This document shows, piece by piece, positions 48,236 through 61,300 of a DNA stretch of 64,000 bases. Source of the DNA: Hofstenia miamia. Its lineage: Eukaryota > Xenacoelomorpha > Acoela. The notes under the pieces are model-generated. The model was not told the DNA's origin, did no database searches, and was given only the letters and a program-made list of their open reading frames with translations. A program made the position numbers and the translations under genes. The stretch covers positions 1,100,041 to 1,164,040 of the forward strand of contig SCFE01000016.1 of assembly GCA_004352715.1 (NCBI GenBank), read 5' to 3'. Position 1 is the stretch's first letter. Every line of letters starts with the position of its first letter.

Positions 48236-49717
48236 TATTATTATTATTCTTACTTCTCACAGCTTCATGCTGGTATCCCCCTCAGCTCGGGGAACTCACC
48301 AGTTCCCAAGAAGTCTGAGAGCTTTCCTCAGGACTCTAGCTGTTCCTAACAATGCTGCCTTCTGTGCTACTGCTCCTCCCCACTTTGGTACTCCCAACTC
48401 CTCCAAGTATCTCTTATGCTTCTTACTCACTGCTCCTAGTGCTCCTACAACTACCGGGACTACTTCAACTTTCTTTAACTTCCACAGCCTTTCTATTTCC
48501 TCTGCCAACTCTCTGTACTTGTCTATCTTCTCTTTCGCCTTGCTTTCTACATTTCTGTCCTTTGGTACTGCTATGTCTATCACTGTTCCTAATCTTTTCT
48601 CTTTGTCTACCACTACTATGTCTGGCCTCCGTGCTTCTATCACTTTGCTCGTCTGTATGTTGAAGTCCCACAGTATCTNACTTGTCTCCTGCTTCTAACC
48701 AATGGTGCCTGCTCAAACTCCAGTGTACCATTTTTCCTACCTTGTCATGCCTTGCCCTTGTGCCTTGCCATGTACAGTCTATCAGGTTGAAAGCCCTCTC
48801 TGCTGCTAGTATCTTCCTTGTCTCCTTGTCTAATTCCCTCAGTTCATTCTTATTCCACCTAACTATTCCTGCCGAATATGTCAACACTTGTATCGCCCAC
48901 GTATTAATTGCCTTTATGCTGTTCTGCCCATTCAATGCTGACTTCTGTAGTACCTTCCTTACTCTCCTCTTGTATTCTTACCTTAGCCTCATCTTCATTT
49001 CCTCGTGATCTGTTCTGTCTTTCTCTATCACACCTAAGTACTTGTACCCCTCTTTGATTTCCTCAATCTTATCCCCACTGCTTGTCCTCAAGCCATCCCC
49101 ATCCACACACTTGCCTCTAGTCATTGTCACTACAGCACCATGTACCACTGGTGACTCACGGCTCTACCATTCCTCTCCATCTTATACCCTATGCTTATCT
49201 CATTTAACTTTTCTGTGATAGGTATTAAGCTAACTACAAACAGTAGTGGTGCTAAGCTGTCTCCCTGGAATATGCCTCGCCTAAACCTCAGCCTGTGCCC
49301 GTCTATCTCAGTCTGCCACTTTCCCATCTCTCTTCCTAGAAACTCAACCCATTTCAGTGAAACTCCATTGGCCTCTAGCGTTCTCAATACCCATCTATGT
49401 GATATGCTGTCATATGCCTTCCTGTAGTCTATCCATGCCATTGCTAAGTTTGTCTTCCTTCTTCTACAATTCTCCACTACTGCCTGGTCTATTAACAACT
49501 GATCTTTGCATCCTCTTGTCTTTGTCCTACATCCCTTCTGCTCCTCTGGTATCAACCTGTTCTGTTCTAAGTAACATGCCAGCCTACTTGAAATCACAGA
49601 AGTTAGCAATTTCCAAGTTGTTGGCAGACATGTTATTGGCCTGAAGTTGCTTGCCTCACTGCCTTTCTTTGGGTCCTTCTGTATCAGAAATGTCCTTCCC
49701 ACTACCATCCACTCTGG
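48236..49717 (-). mobile_element. R2-like LINE with restriction-like endonuclease, 5' side lost in gap
   Basis: On the - strand, the RT part abuts the gap at 49717 and reads NFRPITCLPTTWKLLT, LIPEEQKGCRTKTRG, AWIDYRKAYDSISHRW (first catalytic Asp) and FRRGIFQGDSLAPLLF. At about 49140-49150 the frame jumps from HQWYM directly to AVVTMTRGK, so the usual YMDD segment is deleted. It continues with YKYLGVIEKDRTDHEEM, then an RNA-binding/connection stretch to HWSLSRHHWLEAGDK. After an ambiguous base (48679), ILWDFNIQT and RRPDIVVVDKE...VIDIAVPKD follow, the RPD-x(n)-D core of the restriction-like endonuclease. The end reads KKVEVVPVVVGALGAVSKK. The 3' end is an (AAT)n tail at about 48220-48250. This is the R2/NeSL-type arrangement (RT then C-terminal RLE). 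It is inactive because of the deletion and frame breaks. Confidence 0.85.
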
Positions 49718-50717
49718 NNNNNNNNNNNNNNNNNNNNNNNNNNNNNNNNNNNNNNNNNNNNNNNNNNNNNNNNNNNNNNNNNNNNNNNNNNNNNNNNNNN
49801 NNNNNNNNNNNNNNNNNNNNNNNNNNNNNNNNNNNNNNNNNNNNNNNNNNNNNNNNNNNNNNNNNNNNNNNNNNNNNNNNNNNNNNNNNNNNNNNNNNNN
49901 NNNNNNNNNNNNNNNNNNNNNNNNNNNNNNNNNNNNNNNNNNNNNNNNNNNNNNNNNNNNNNNNNNNNNNNNNNNNNNNNNNNNNNNNNNNNNNNNNNNN
50001 NNNNNNNNNNNNNNNNNNNNNNNNNNNNNNNNNNNNNNNNNNNNNNNNNNNNNNNNNNNNNNNNNNNNNNNNNNNNNNNNNNNNNNNNNNNNNNNNNNNN
50101 NNNNNNNNNNNNNNNNNNNNNNNNNNNNNNNNNNNNNNNNNNNNNNNNNNNNNNNNNNNNNNNNNNNNNNNNNNNNNNNNNNNNNNNNNNNNNNNNNNNN
50201 NNNNNNNNNNNNNNNNNNNNNNNNNNNNNNNNNNNNNNNNNNNNNNNNNNNNNNNNNNNNNNNNNNNNNNNNNNNNNNNNNNNNNNNNNNNNNNNNNNNN
50301 NNNNNNNNNNNNNNNNNNNNNNNNNNNNNNNNNNNNNNNNNNNNNNNNNNNNNNNNNNNNNNNNNNNNNNNNNNNNNNNNNNNNNNNNNNNNNNNNNNNN
50401 NNNNNNNNNNNNNNNNNNNNNNNNNNNNNNNNNNNNNNNNNNNNNNNNNNNNNNNNNNNNNNNNNNNNNNNNNNNNNNNNNNNNNNNNNNNNNNNNNNNN
50501 NNNNNNNNNNNNNNNNNNNNNNNNNNNNNNNNNNNNNNNNNNNNNNNNNNNNNNNNNNNNNNNNNNNNNNNNNNNNNNNNNNNNNNNNNNNNNNNNNNNN
50601 NNNNNNNNNNNNNNNNNNNNNNNNNNNNNNNNNNNNNNNNNNNNNNNNNNNNNNNNNNNNNNNNNNNNNNNNNNNNNNNNNNNNNNNNNNNNNNNNNNNN
50701 NNNNNNNNNNNNNNNNN
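49718..50717. other. Assembly gap, exactly 1000 N
   Basis: A run of 1000 N. The round number suggests a placeholder of unknown true size. It begins inside the RT domain of the R2-like element, so repeat-induced assembly collapse is likely. Confidence 0.95.
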
Positions 50718-52362
50718 CTGATTAAAGTTATGCAAAGAATTGATAAAATAAAAATATCCAAATTGGGTTTTGCTAGAAATGTAGTTATAATAGATTGCAT
50801 GTGTAATCATCTAGATAAACACAGCTTATATATATATATATATATATATATACACCATTTATCTCCACTGTGACTAATAAAGGGACTGTAAGTCTAGTGT
50901 ACATTAAAACTACAGTAAAATTACTATACACCAACATATTGATGTTTTGTTTTAACTTTGTTTTAACTATTGATTTTCTTATTAATGAAGATATTTTAAA
51001 GGAACACGTCACAGAGGATTAGCAATCTCTGTTGACTAATACAAAATTTGAATTCATAATACAAAAAGTGATCCTGGAGCTAAATATCAAAGTATGTCGA
51101 TACTTTATTCCAAATCTTTGAAGATTACGCTAATTTACTATGTGCTTCATTTTTGTTCTTCAAAAATTAATCTCAACGACCTCAATTATATCATTCATTC
51201 CCAAAGTTACTGTTGTTTAATTATGCCGAAATTAGAAATACATTTTTCTTTCGATTGGTAATCCACTGTGTTACGGTTAAATTTTTCTTTGATAAAAAGC
51301 ATTTCAATTATTCCATCATTTTTTAACGCATCTGTTACATAAATTTCTGAATTAAATACAAACATTGTTTTCATTCTTTCAGTTTTTATCGTCTTAGAAA
51401 TTAAATTTCATATTTGTTTATCAAAACAAATAATCGCAATCAATTTGATTTGTTCGTATGAGGTTTTATGAAATGACTATTTGATATTATTGTCAATGAC
51501 GTGGGAAAATTAGCATATCAATTTAACTTGATGACACACAATGAGAATGTTAGTGACTAGCTTTTATTCGTATGGAAACATTCGAACTGTAGGCACGCCA
51601 GGGGAATTGCTCGTAAATGATTTATTCAGTATTACGATTAACTTCAGATGTTGGGCAGGTCCTACCAGACACCAGGGAACTTTTAATTTCATTACTATTT
51701 TTAACCAAAACACTCAACTTCCATTTTTATTGTAACGCAGTGTTGATAAATATAGCTGGATTGTCATATTACAAATATTTTGTTGGTGTTAGGATACGTT
51801 TATCAATATCACTAAAACCCTAGCCTAAATATCATATTATATTCCTCTAGAAGTTTTATTTTTCCCATAACATTTGCCTTTTGGTTTAAGAGTTCTCAGT
51901 ACGCCCATTTTGTCTATTCACATCATTTAGGTCAACTTAGTCAATCGCTTTAAAATTATTGGTTTTAAATGTTTCATCATCTCGTATTTTTTTTCAAAAA
52001 TTCCGCAAAAATAGTTTAACCTATGCATCAAATCAAAATATTATAGCCATGCTTCTTGGCTAAAAATGTGTGAAGAAATTCAAAATTTGTTTTGAATATT
52101 TCTTACTTTTTGTGTGATTTAACATTTATTGTTATTAAAAGATCACCTATCAATAGAATAGCTTTTTTGTTCATTTGCAGAGGCATAAAAGTAACTGTGG
52201 TCGAAGGAAAAATATCAAGCTAAGGGATTTAAATTGCTGTAACACTTAATGATATTAAATGCAACAGCTAACTACTTTTAAAGGCTAGGTCAATGTGAAT
52301 TTTCAAATGTGAAGTGTTTTGCAAAATCACTAATATTCCTCGTATATTGCAATGCTTTTTAG
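50718..52362. other. AT-rich DNA upstream of TM7SF3-like exon
   Basis: Contains a TA tract (50826-50852) and no recognised exon. A plausible acceptor (TTCATTTGCAG at about 52170-52180) opens only a 13-codon frame. The N-terminal exons of the membrane gene should lie here, in the gap, or further upstream. Confidence 0.4.
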
Positions 52363-55300
52363 ATTCGATTGAATGGCCTATACAGCTGCGTGATTTTCCT
52401 GTTGTTGTAAAGGTTTTGGTAGGAATAATGTGCGTGGTCCTCTTTTTCATTGGTGCTTTTCTTATCATCATCGGTTACAGATTTAATCGTTTTTCTGGTG
52501 CTGTAGTTTCTGTTATTCTAGAAACGCCTTCAATTTTTTTAATATGCTTTTACCTCAAGACATGGTGAGTAGATTTTTATACTTTAAATCTCCACAGATG
52601 CATTGTGCATGTAAAGCATTATGTGGTTTCCATCAAGAAGTGAGATTTATCTTAAGAGCCAAAATACTTGCAATTATCAACCAACTATCATGCCGCTCCA
52701 AAATCTCAAAATATATTGTATAGTGGGAAAGCCTGTATTCACTTGCAATATTTATAATTTAAAAAAATCCTTTGCTTTTTACTAGTTTCAACTTTAAGTT
52801 TTCTATCAAAAACTATAAAAAACTAGCTTTTAAAATATTCTTCCACTTTGCATGAATTTAAGTCTTTCGTCAAATTCGCTGAAATCTTGTAAATGTTATT
52901 CCCCTCTTAATTCAATTGTAAAATTATTCTCGGATCGTGGATTTGATTGAGGTTATCTCTAAATTTAAACACTTTGATGAGTCAATTGCCAGTTATTTCC
53001 TGGTTTTGTATTTTATCACATTACTTACAAAAATGAGTGCTTCCTTTCTGTCTTAGATTCATCTACTTTTCTCATTAGAGATATTTTTAATGTTTATGGT
53101 AGAGTACCTTCTTTATGGTTTAATTTATATGTTTATTAAGACACGAAAGACTTCTTTGATAGCCTTTGTTTTCATAATTGTTATGCATTTTAGTGACTAC
53201 TTTATTCAAATTAATTTAACCGCATCTTTTTAAATGTTTAAGTGTGTATGACAAGGTGATACATTGGAGTTTGGGTAGGCAGCATGGGTTAGAAGCAAGA
53301 GATAAGTCGTATGAGCGTTCGTAATAGAAGTAGTCATAAAGAATGAGAAAGATAAGATACGGTGTGACTTCAATAGACAGACTAATAAGGTGAATGAAGC
53401 GAGGTTGCCAGATATAATAGTGCTAGATGAAAGGAAAGAATGGGAACAGTGATAGATATAGCAGTTCCAAAGGTCATGAATATAATAAGCAGGGATAAAG
53501 ATAAGATAGACAAGTACACGCAGTTGGCAGAGAAAATAGAGATTGTGGACATTCAAGAAGGTTGAAATAATCCCAGTGGTAGTTAAAACACTTGGAGCAG
53601 TAAACAAGAATCATGCATAATACTTGGAATAGTTAGGATTAACAAAGTGGGGACGGACGGTAGTACTCTTAGATTTCTAATAAAAGTCCCTGGATGCTTA
53701 TTAATTTTTTAAATTTTTTTCGACCGCTCCCGGACCTTATTAGGACCCCCCCCGTTTATTAATTTTCAAATATTTCATACATGAGGTTTTTTTTTCTTCA
53801 TGTTTTACAAACTGTTTGTATGATCCGTTATAATATATCGGAGACATTTCGCTTTTTTCTTTTATTTAGACAAGCACTTTTTTTCGTTTTCAGACAGATG
53901 TCCCTTTCTTTATTAACACTCAAGACCCAGACAACAATAAAGAATAATAGTATTTACACATATGCAAATGAACCTGTAGAAACGGACCATTAACAATCCA
54001 ATGATTTCGGAAATGCTTTTGATAATTTATTTGACAGTAACTAGTTTTTTTGCTTACCATTTTCAAGCTGTATTTTGTTTAGATTGTTTGTATTACTTAT
54101 TCTTTGGTTTTTAAAAAAGATTTTCTTTATAGATTCTCTTACTTTTAAAAAGATGATGGAATTTTATTTTAGAGATTTAGGCTATTTTCGAAATTCTGAC
54201 TTCCTCCCGTTTATTAATTTTTGGAAAATTTTCCGATCCCTCCTACTATTTTGACCCCCGTTTATTAGGAACCTAAGAGTACAGACGACAGCTCTAGTAG
54301 AATTGTATACGTGGTATTGCTTCATAATATGTGCATCATTCCACTATGCATAACACAATATTTATTGCAGTACCGCTTATGCTTTTACACTAATGTATTG
54401 GTTCAGTATCCTGTTTTTTAGTCCTCTTTACTCGTATTTATATTTATAAACTTGTATTTTGAAAATATTTAATTGGCATAATAGTGGGCTAAACATTTTT
54501 TCAGATGAATTCACATGATTTTGGCAAATTTTTTCTTAAATTTTTTACTAATATATGGAAAATGGCAAATTTGGCTTATAATTTAGGCACAGAATGCTCA
54601 CATGGTTTCTTGAAATCAATTTGCTGTTTTATCTTCAAATTTTACGGTACACAGCATGAAATAAAGTGCAAAACCATGTTGGATATTTTCACATTTTCGA
54701 TTTTTGTCATGCTATAAATAGCAATAGTTTTCTTCATCGAGAATAATATAGCTTTTAGAACGATTATTTACCTTGAATTTGCATAGGGTAAATAAAGTTA
54801 ATGTTTGCCCATTGCTTTATTCAAAATATTGGTAATCCTTTTATTACAAAATATTGTACCACTCGCCTACTTAAGAGTTTCTATGTCAGATCAGCAAGAT
54901 ATGACTTTGTGGAAATTTCTTTCACAATCCGCCTATAATCCTTTTATTGATAGGTCAGCCACTTTAAGTTTTCAAATGGTCATTGAAGTTTAATGAAATT
55001 GCGTAGAATTAACGCTAGGTTTTTATTGCTATCTATTAATTCGTGCCATCTGCAAAATCATTGTCAAACAACATTTGTTTATTTTAGACTTTCAGCAATT
55101 ATTTATTTTCATAATGAAGTAAGACTCAGGAGGCCTAACTTCTTTTGAAACTGGTAGTGTCAAGCAGATATGTTGTCACTTGTGAAACCTAGAAAACCTA
55201 GTGAAGTCAGGGAATTTAGAAATTTTTTGTTTAACGTGTAAACTCTTGAATCATGTTTTTAAAATGCATTAATACACAATTACCTTCTTTGAGAGAAAGG

Positions 55301-58300
55301 AGGATTGCAGCATTAGATCAATATTTGTTTTGGTTGTACAGAAATGAAAGGAACATTACCACTTGTTTTGAACTTAGAACGTGGAAGCGAGAATAGTCTC
55401 GTGAATGGGGATGCCGGGTTTTTCCAGCCATCATTCTATCTACTATTATCGATCAAAGTAGTTCTATCAAGAATATTCTTGCACATTTTATTTAAAAAAT
55501 GAAATCAAACACTTTCCCGCCATAAAATTTTGACATTTTGGTAAAGGGAAACTTGAGAACGTGATGGGATTTCTATTTGTTATTGAGTTGGTACCCCAAA
55601 AACCGGTGCTTTTACTGCAAAAACAATTCCATTATTTTAAATTGCCCCCCATTTATTTTTTCCGCAATTGCGAATTGTTTTCTTTAACAATGTTAAATTG
55701 TAAAATACTCGTTAAACAATATCTATTTATTGTAGTTTACATAGAAATTGTCTTTTCGACACAAATGTACAGTAATATTTTCTTTTAAATTTGAGATTGT
55801 CCAAAGTTTCCCGGAGCTCAAGTTGGTAGTCTCTCTTTTCATCAAGCACCCTATTCAAAATCTGCTATAAACTTTGCAAGGCTTTGTTAGGTAATAAAGT
55901 TTACATCTCATGGAAAATTGTTTCTAAGATTGAAATATTGCTCGTTTTCGAAACTACATTGCTTTGTAAGTAGTTTAGATAGTTGGACTGGTGCTGATTG
56001 GTTACTATCACCTTGTAATGCTGGTTTGTTTATCTTTGAAGTCCAGAGGCGTTAATAATAACCTTGTTTATAATTGCTAAATGTTTCCTTCATTGAATTG
56101 TTGCTGTGTTTGCCTTTATTTCCGATTTTCCGCTTTAATAACATTTATTCAAAAGTTTAAACAAACTTTATTTTCACATTCAATTTTGAAAACATCAGCG
56201 CAATTAAAAACGTGTATTCACTCATTCATAAAAATGGCATGTTTTTATTGTTTTCCTTTTACATGTTTTTTATTCATTACATCACTTTTTTCACAGAAAT
56301 ATTTACGAACTTTCAAAATTCATGAACTTTTAAGGAATTCAATAGACATCTCCCCAACTTTAAACTTAGTTTTTTCAAGTTCTTCCCAAATTTATACTAA
56401 TTCTTACAAGCATGTGTAAAGTGAGTTAAAAGATTGTTTGGTTGAAGGCATTTAAGATTTGCGAGCATTGGAAGGAACTTTAAATTTATAGTTAGTTACT
56501 TTTCATGTGCTCTTTTTATCTGTTCTTACCGAGGCCGTTGGTTTTCCGCCACTTTCTCAGAAGCGATTCAAAGCTCGCTGTTTGGTAGCGCTGCAACATT
56601 AGATGCCGAAAACAGTCATTCAAATATTTATCTAAACGCCAAAATCTGAATTCATATGGAAATCATTTTCTTAAAATTCCAACTCAATTTGGCTCAATTT
56701 AAATGTTTACTATTTTAGAAACTTGGCTAAACAATGATATTAATCCAAATTTGTTCAATCCAGACCCTGCAATCTTTAATATTTTTGTTAAGAATGGGGA
56801 TAATAGAGGTGGTGGTTATAGTACAAAAAGTTTTAAATCCAAAAGGAAAAATTAAATTTGAATCTGATCATTCTGTTTATGAAATTTTGTGGTTCGAAAT
56901 TAATCATCTACAAATTCTTCCAAAAATGAATTAATTAATGTTACCTACAATCCAAATAAAGCTTTCTTGAAGAATGTATAAAGTTTAAATGCAATGAAAT
57001 TTCAGATAATCCTAGACTATTCATTAAACATATTAGGTGACTTTAACATCAGTGACCACGCACTCTGTGTTTGTATTAATACAATTCGTGTTAAGCTTTT
57101 TAAATATAAGCCTATTTATGCTAGGTATTTCAAAAACTATTCGGTGGAAGCCATGGAAAATTTACTTAAAACTTTTCCGTTTGATTTAAGTTTTACTCTA
57201 AATTCTGTTGTTTCATTGCCACATCGATCAATTAAGAATTGAACAAAGTTAAAACCCATAAAATCCCGCTGAGTAATTGTGAAATTCACCGCAACCGATG
57301 ATCAAACAATTAAGAACAGCATAAGCATAGAGCAGAAACTCATTGATCTCTCTACATTTAATCCGACCGAACTAAATTGGACTAATTACAGTACGAAAGA
57401 TCAAAGAAAGTAATTAAGGACTTACGGGCAATTTAATTTCTTTTAAACAAAAGTGGAAATTTTTTTTAAACCTTTTCATTGGAAAATCGAATGGTCTCAA
57501 TAGGGAAACTTCAGAAATTTATATTGATAATAAACAATTTACCGATAAAAAGGACACTAAATCATTTAAGCCAGACCATGGCCGTCTTTAATTTAAAGAC
57601 GGCCATGGCCAGACATTTAAGGAATTAGCTAAATTTAATTTCTCTAAGCTCAAATTGTACGTCAATGTTTCAATTAGAAACTATTGTACAAAATTTTGAC
57701 GTTAATAAAGATTCCACTCATGTACCTTACTATATTATTAAGAATTTTTTCATGTATTTGGCAATCATCTATCATTTGCAGTTAGTTAATGTATAGTTAT
57801 AACACCTTTGTATAAAAATGGGGGGGGGGGAATCCCTTCGTTTTCTAAAAATTATAGGCTAATCTCATTAACGCATCGTTTTAGTAAATTCGAAAAATTA
57901 TTGCACATTCAAATCAACCAATACCCTGCATTTGAGAATATCTTATCTAAACAATATGGTTCCCGCGCTAAACATAGTACAAGTGATGCAATTATTTCAA
58001 TTACTGAGAAAATATCCTCAACTAAATCCTAAAATAAATCCAGCTGCTTAGCCTTTTTAGACTTAAGCAAAGCTTTTAATTCAATAAATTGTTAAATTTT
58101 GACTATTAAACTTAAAAATTACGGATTTCAACAAAATTCTAGGTATTTGTGATTCAATCAATTAAATAACAAAACAAAGTGATCATATCGCATATTTGAT
58201 ATCCACAAATATTTGAAATTTGATAAATTTCTCTTAAAAAAAGATACAAAAAATAGCTTTTGGTGTTAGACACTCATACCACCTCAGAAATTTCGGACTA

Positions 58301-61300
58301 GATTATTGTTCATTTTTATTTATTAATTTAATAAAAAATGTCGCTATTTATTATCAAAAACTTTTAGTTGGTCATTAAGAATATGAAATTTTGCTCGTAA
58401 GCATGATCATGCTAGTAAATACAGACTATCAAGTACAATTCCATGCAGCATCAATTTTATTTAAGCATAAATATGGCCGAGAATCAATTTATTTTCTTGA
58501 TAATTACTTAAAAATAAATTTACGATCACATAAATTTATTTGGAACGATTTTGAGACTGAAATTAGAGTAGAAAAATATTACAACAATTTAGAAACTCAA
58601 TTTACACCAACGAAACACAAACGGAGACACAAACTAGCTGATCGCATTCGTAAATACACAAAAAATTATTATTGTATATTATATATTTAGTTTGAATTTT
58701 ATTTGTATCTTTTGGCAAATGTATTGCTTTGACTCATCTGCGTTTTATTTACTCATTATAATATGGGAATACATCGAATAATCTTTATTTCAACAGACTT
58801 GATGCATAATTTTAATATGTAAAAATATTTATTCTAAATCATTTTTTAATATGATATGTTACTTCAACATAGAATTGTATTGCACTTGTCGGAATAATAT
58901 TACAAATCCTGATAAACGAACCTAAATGTTGATGGTATACTAACTTCCGTAATGTATGCTATGTTTGCATTATTTAGGATTGGTCTTCCAATTGCTATTT
59001 TATTGGCTGCGTTCCTAGGTGTCTGTTGTATATTTTGCACTTCTCGTCTCATACGTTATCATTCATTGACACAGGGCTTTGTATCAGGCTCCGCCTCTTT
59101 TCTTGTCTTGTTCACACTTGCCCTAAAGTACAAAATTTATGGTGAGCTGCCAATCATTGCCGTGTTTTCACTTCTTGTCTTCCTTCTTTTTGTTCTTTGT
59201 GGAGTTTATGGAGCACAATTTGGAACTAAGGTTTGTTTTTTATTTACGGTTATACATAATACTTGTGTAACATTGCTATACATTTGTTTTTGGACAATAT
59301 GGATTCATTATTGTGAATGCCGAAAATTTTAAACTTGTAGTTTAGCATCTGCTTTTGTAAACTTTATTTTAGGGTTAGTAGTTTAAAGTGTACATTTTGT
59401 AAACTTATTTGTGCTTCTTTTTTGCGAAAAACTAAAAATCGCAAAAAAGCTTGAAAGCCGCTATATTCGTGATTTGTTTTGAGATTTATGTGCAAAAAAT
59501 TCGTCTGAGGACAATTAAAGTGATAAGTCATCCAACCAATACAATTGCTTAAAAACAAGTGGACTTACAAGTACTGTATATTGCATAAAAATTATTTTAA
59601 ATTTTTATAACTGTTTATTATATTGAACCGAAAATTATGCATAATTTCATCAACATCTATAATTGTTCAAAGTCGTAGCCAGTTTTTAGTAAAATATTCT
59701 CTTTTTGTAGTTATGTACCTCATGTGATCGTTTTGATTTTAATCATCATATTATTTATTCCATATAAATTTTGTAAAAAAATAAAATGCATGAATGTTAT
59801 TGCTCAATGTACAAAGTGCTTACACCATGATGTTTCATGTTGATAGTTGTTATTTTGCTATATACAAGATTTAATTAAGCCTTCGTGTACACTATTGTAT
59901 AACAACTGACACATGAAATTTTTCAGAAGCCTTCAAAGACAATTTATTATGACAACGAACATCATATACTTTCACCTTCCACATCCCGCTAATGTTTATA
60001 AAATTGTATGTACAAATGTATACTAGGCATGTTTATAAAAGCCTTAATCATTTATTTTCCATATGTATTCATACTATGTTTTTGGTGATTGAAGGTCCGG
60101 TGGATATAGTATATAAGGAAAGGGGTTCCGCGAGTGAAAAAGGATCACTGGTGTACTCAACAGTTACATCAATAATTTCATTACAAAATTGAAAGAATAG
60201 TTTCTCGGTAAGACTGAATCAATTTATGTACTTTTTCAATAAATAACAATGACACTATACTTTTGACTATCTAAAAAATTGATAGCTTTTATATTATTGC
60301 ATTCCATTCCAATTGAATAAAGTCACCCATAGTAGAATTATTTGTTCTTGAATTGAATCATTATGTTCATCACATATTGCGGAAGCCAGACAACACATTC
60401 CTGTACCTCAATTATTTCAAGATCAAGAAGTCTCTCACAGAAGCCATCCTTTACTAGTCGTGTGTCATTTTAGTAATGCCACATCATTGCTTAGAAACAA
60501 AGTTCCACAAGGTCATTATACTAGTCCGACATGTACTTCTATCAAAATAGCCTTCATAATAATGCATATTGTCCTTATTTATTTAATGCAATAGGATAAG
60601 TACATCCTATCAAAGATAATAATTTATAAACAAGTTCGGCCCAACTTGCTCCCCTGAAAAAATACAGCTATGAGGTGTACCTTAGCTACTAATCAGTTAT
60701 TATTACCTTTATGTGAAATATCAATTGCAATTCCTATACAAATACATTTAATTAAACATAACGCACACAATTTACATCATCAGCAAATAAGTATTTCTTT
60801 GCAATGTTTGAATAGATGATATCTTTATTCTTCTGCTGATATTCTAACTATAACTTCGATACCGGCGACAGAAACAATGATAATTTTTACAAAATGTAGT
60901 TCATAATTAGATGGATTAATAAAATGTCATATCTGAAGCTACAGTATTAGCATGCGCTCTTTGCTGGCTTTAATCTGACAAGACTGTGTCAACGTAAACT
61001 CTCAGACAAAATCATTATCGTAGAGTGAATCCCTATTTTCTGCATATATAAATGTATATATCATCTTCATGATATATTCATTCTACTAAAGCGTAGGAAC
61101 TTATAGCTTGCTATTTAACATTCAGTTTTACTGAAATTTCAAACAGCGGAAATTTGAAAATTCGTTTGGTATTTATCAAAGTTTAGGACATTACGTAGTA
61201 GGTTGGTAATCGAAAATATGGTCTCTTGGTAACTGGCTGACAAGGGAATAAATTCATTTTTTATGTGATTGGTATATGTATTTCTCATCTCATACACTAT

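Noticed and set aside
48267-48698. 143-codon and overlapping frames on the + strand (Leu/Ser/Thr-rich)
   Set aside because: They are antisense to the R2-like endonuclease frame, which has real motifs.
49130-50873. Very long open frames spanning 49718-50717 on both strands
   Set aside because: They are produced by the 1000-N gap; only the - strand RT part to the left of the gap is real.
53230-53607. 125-codon frame on the - strand
   Set aside because: Antisense shadow of the second R2-like LINE fragment.
53781-53993. 70-codon frame on the + strand
   Set aside because: Lies wholly inside the 612-bp MITE and has no domain.
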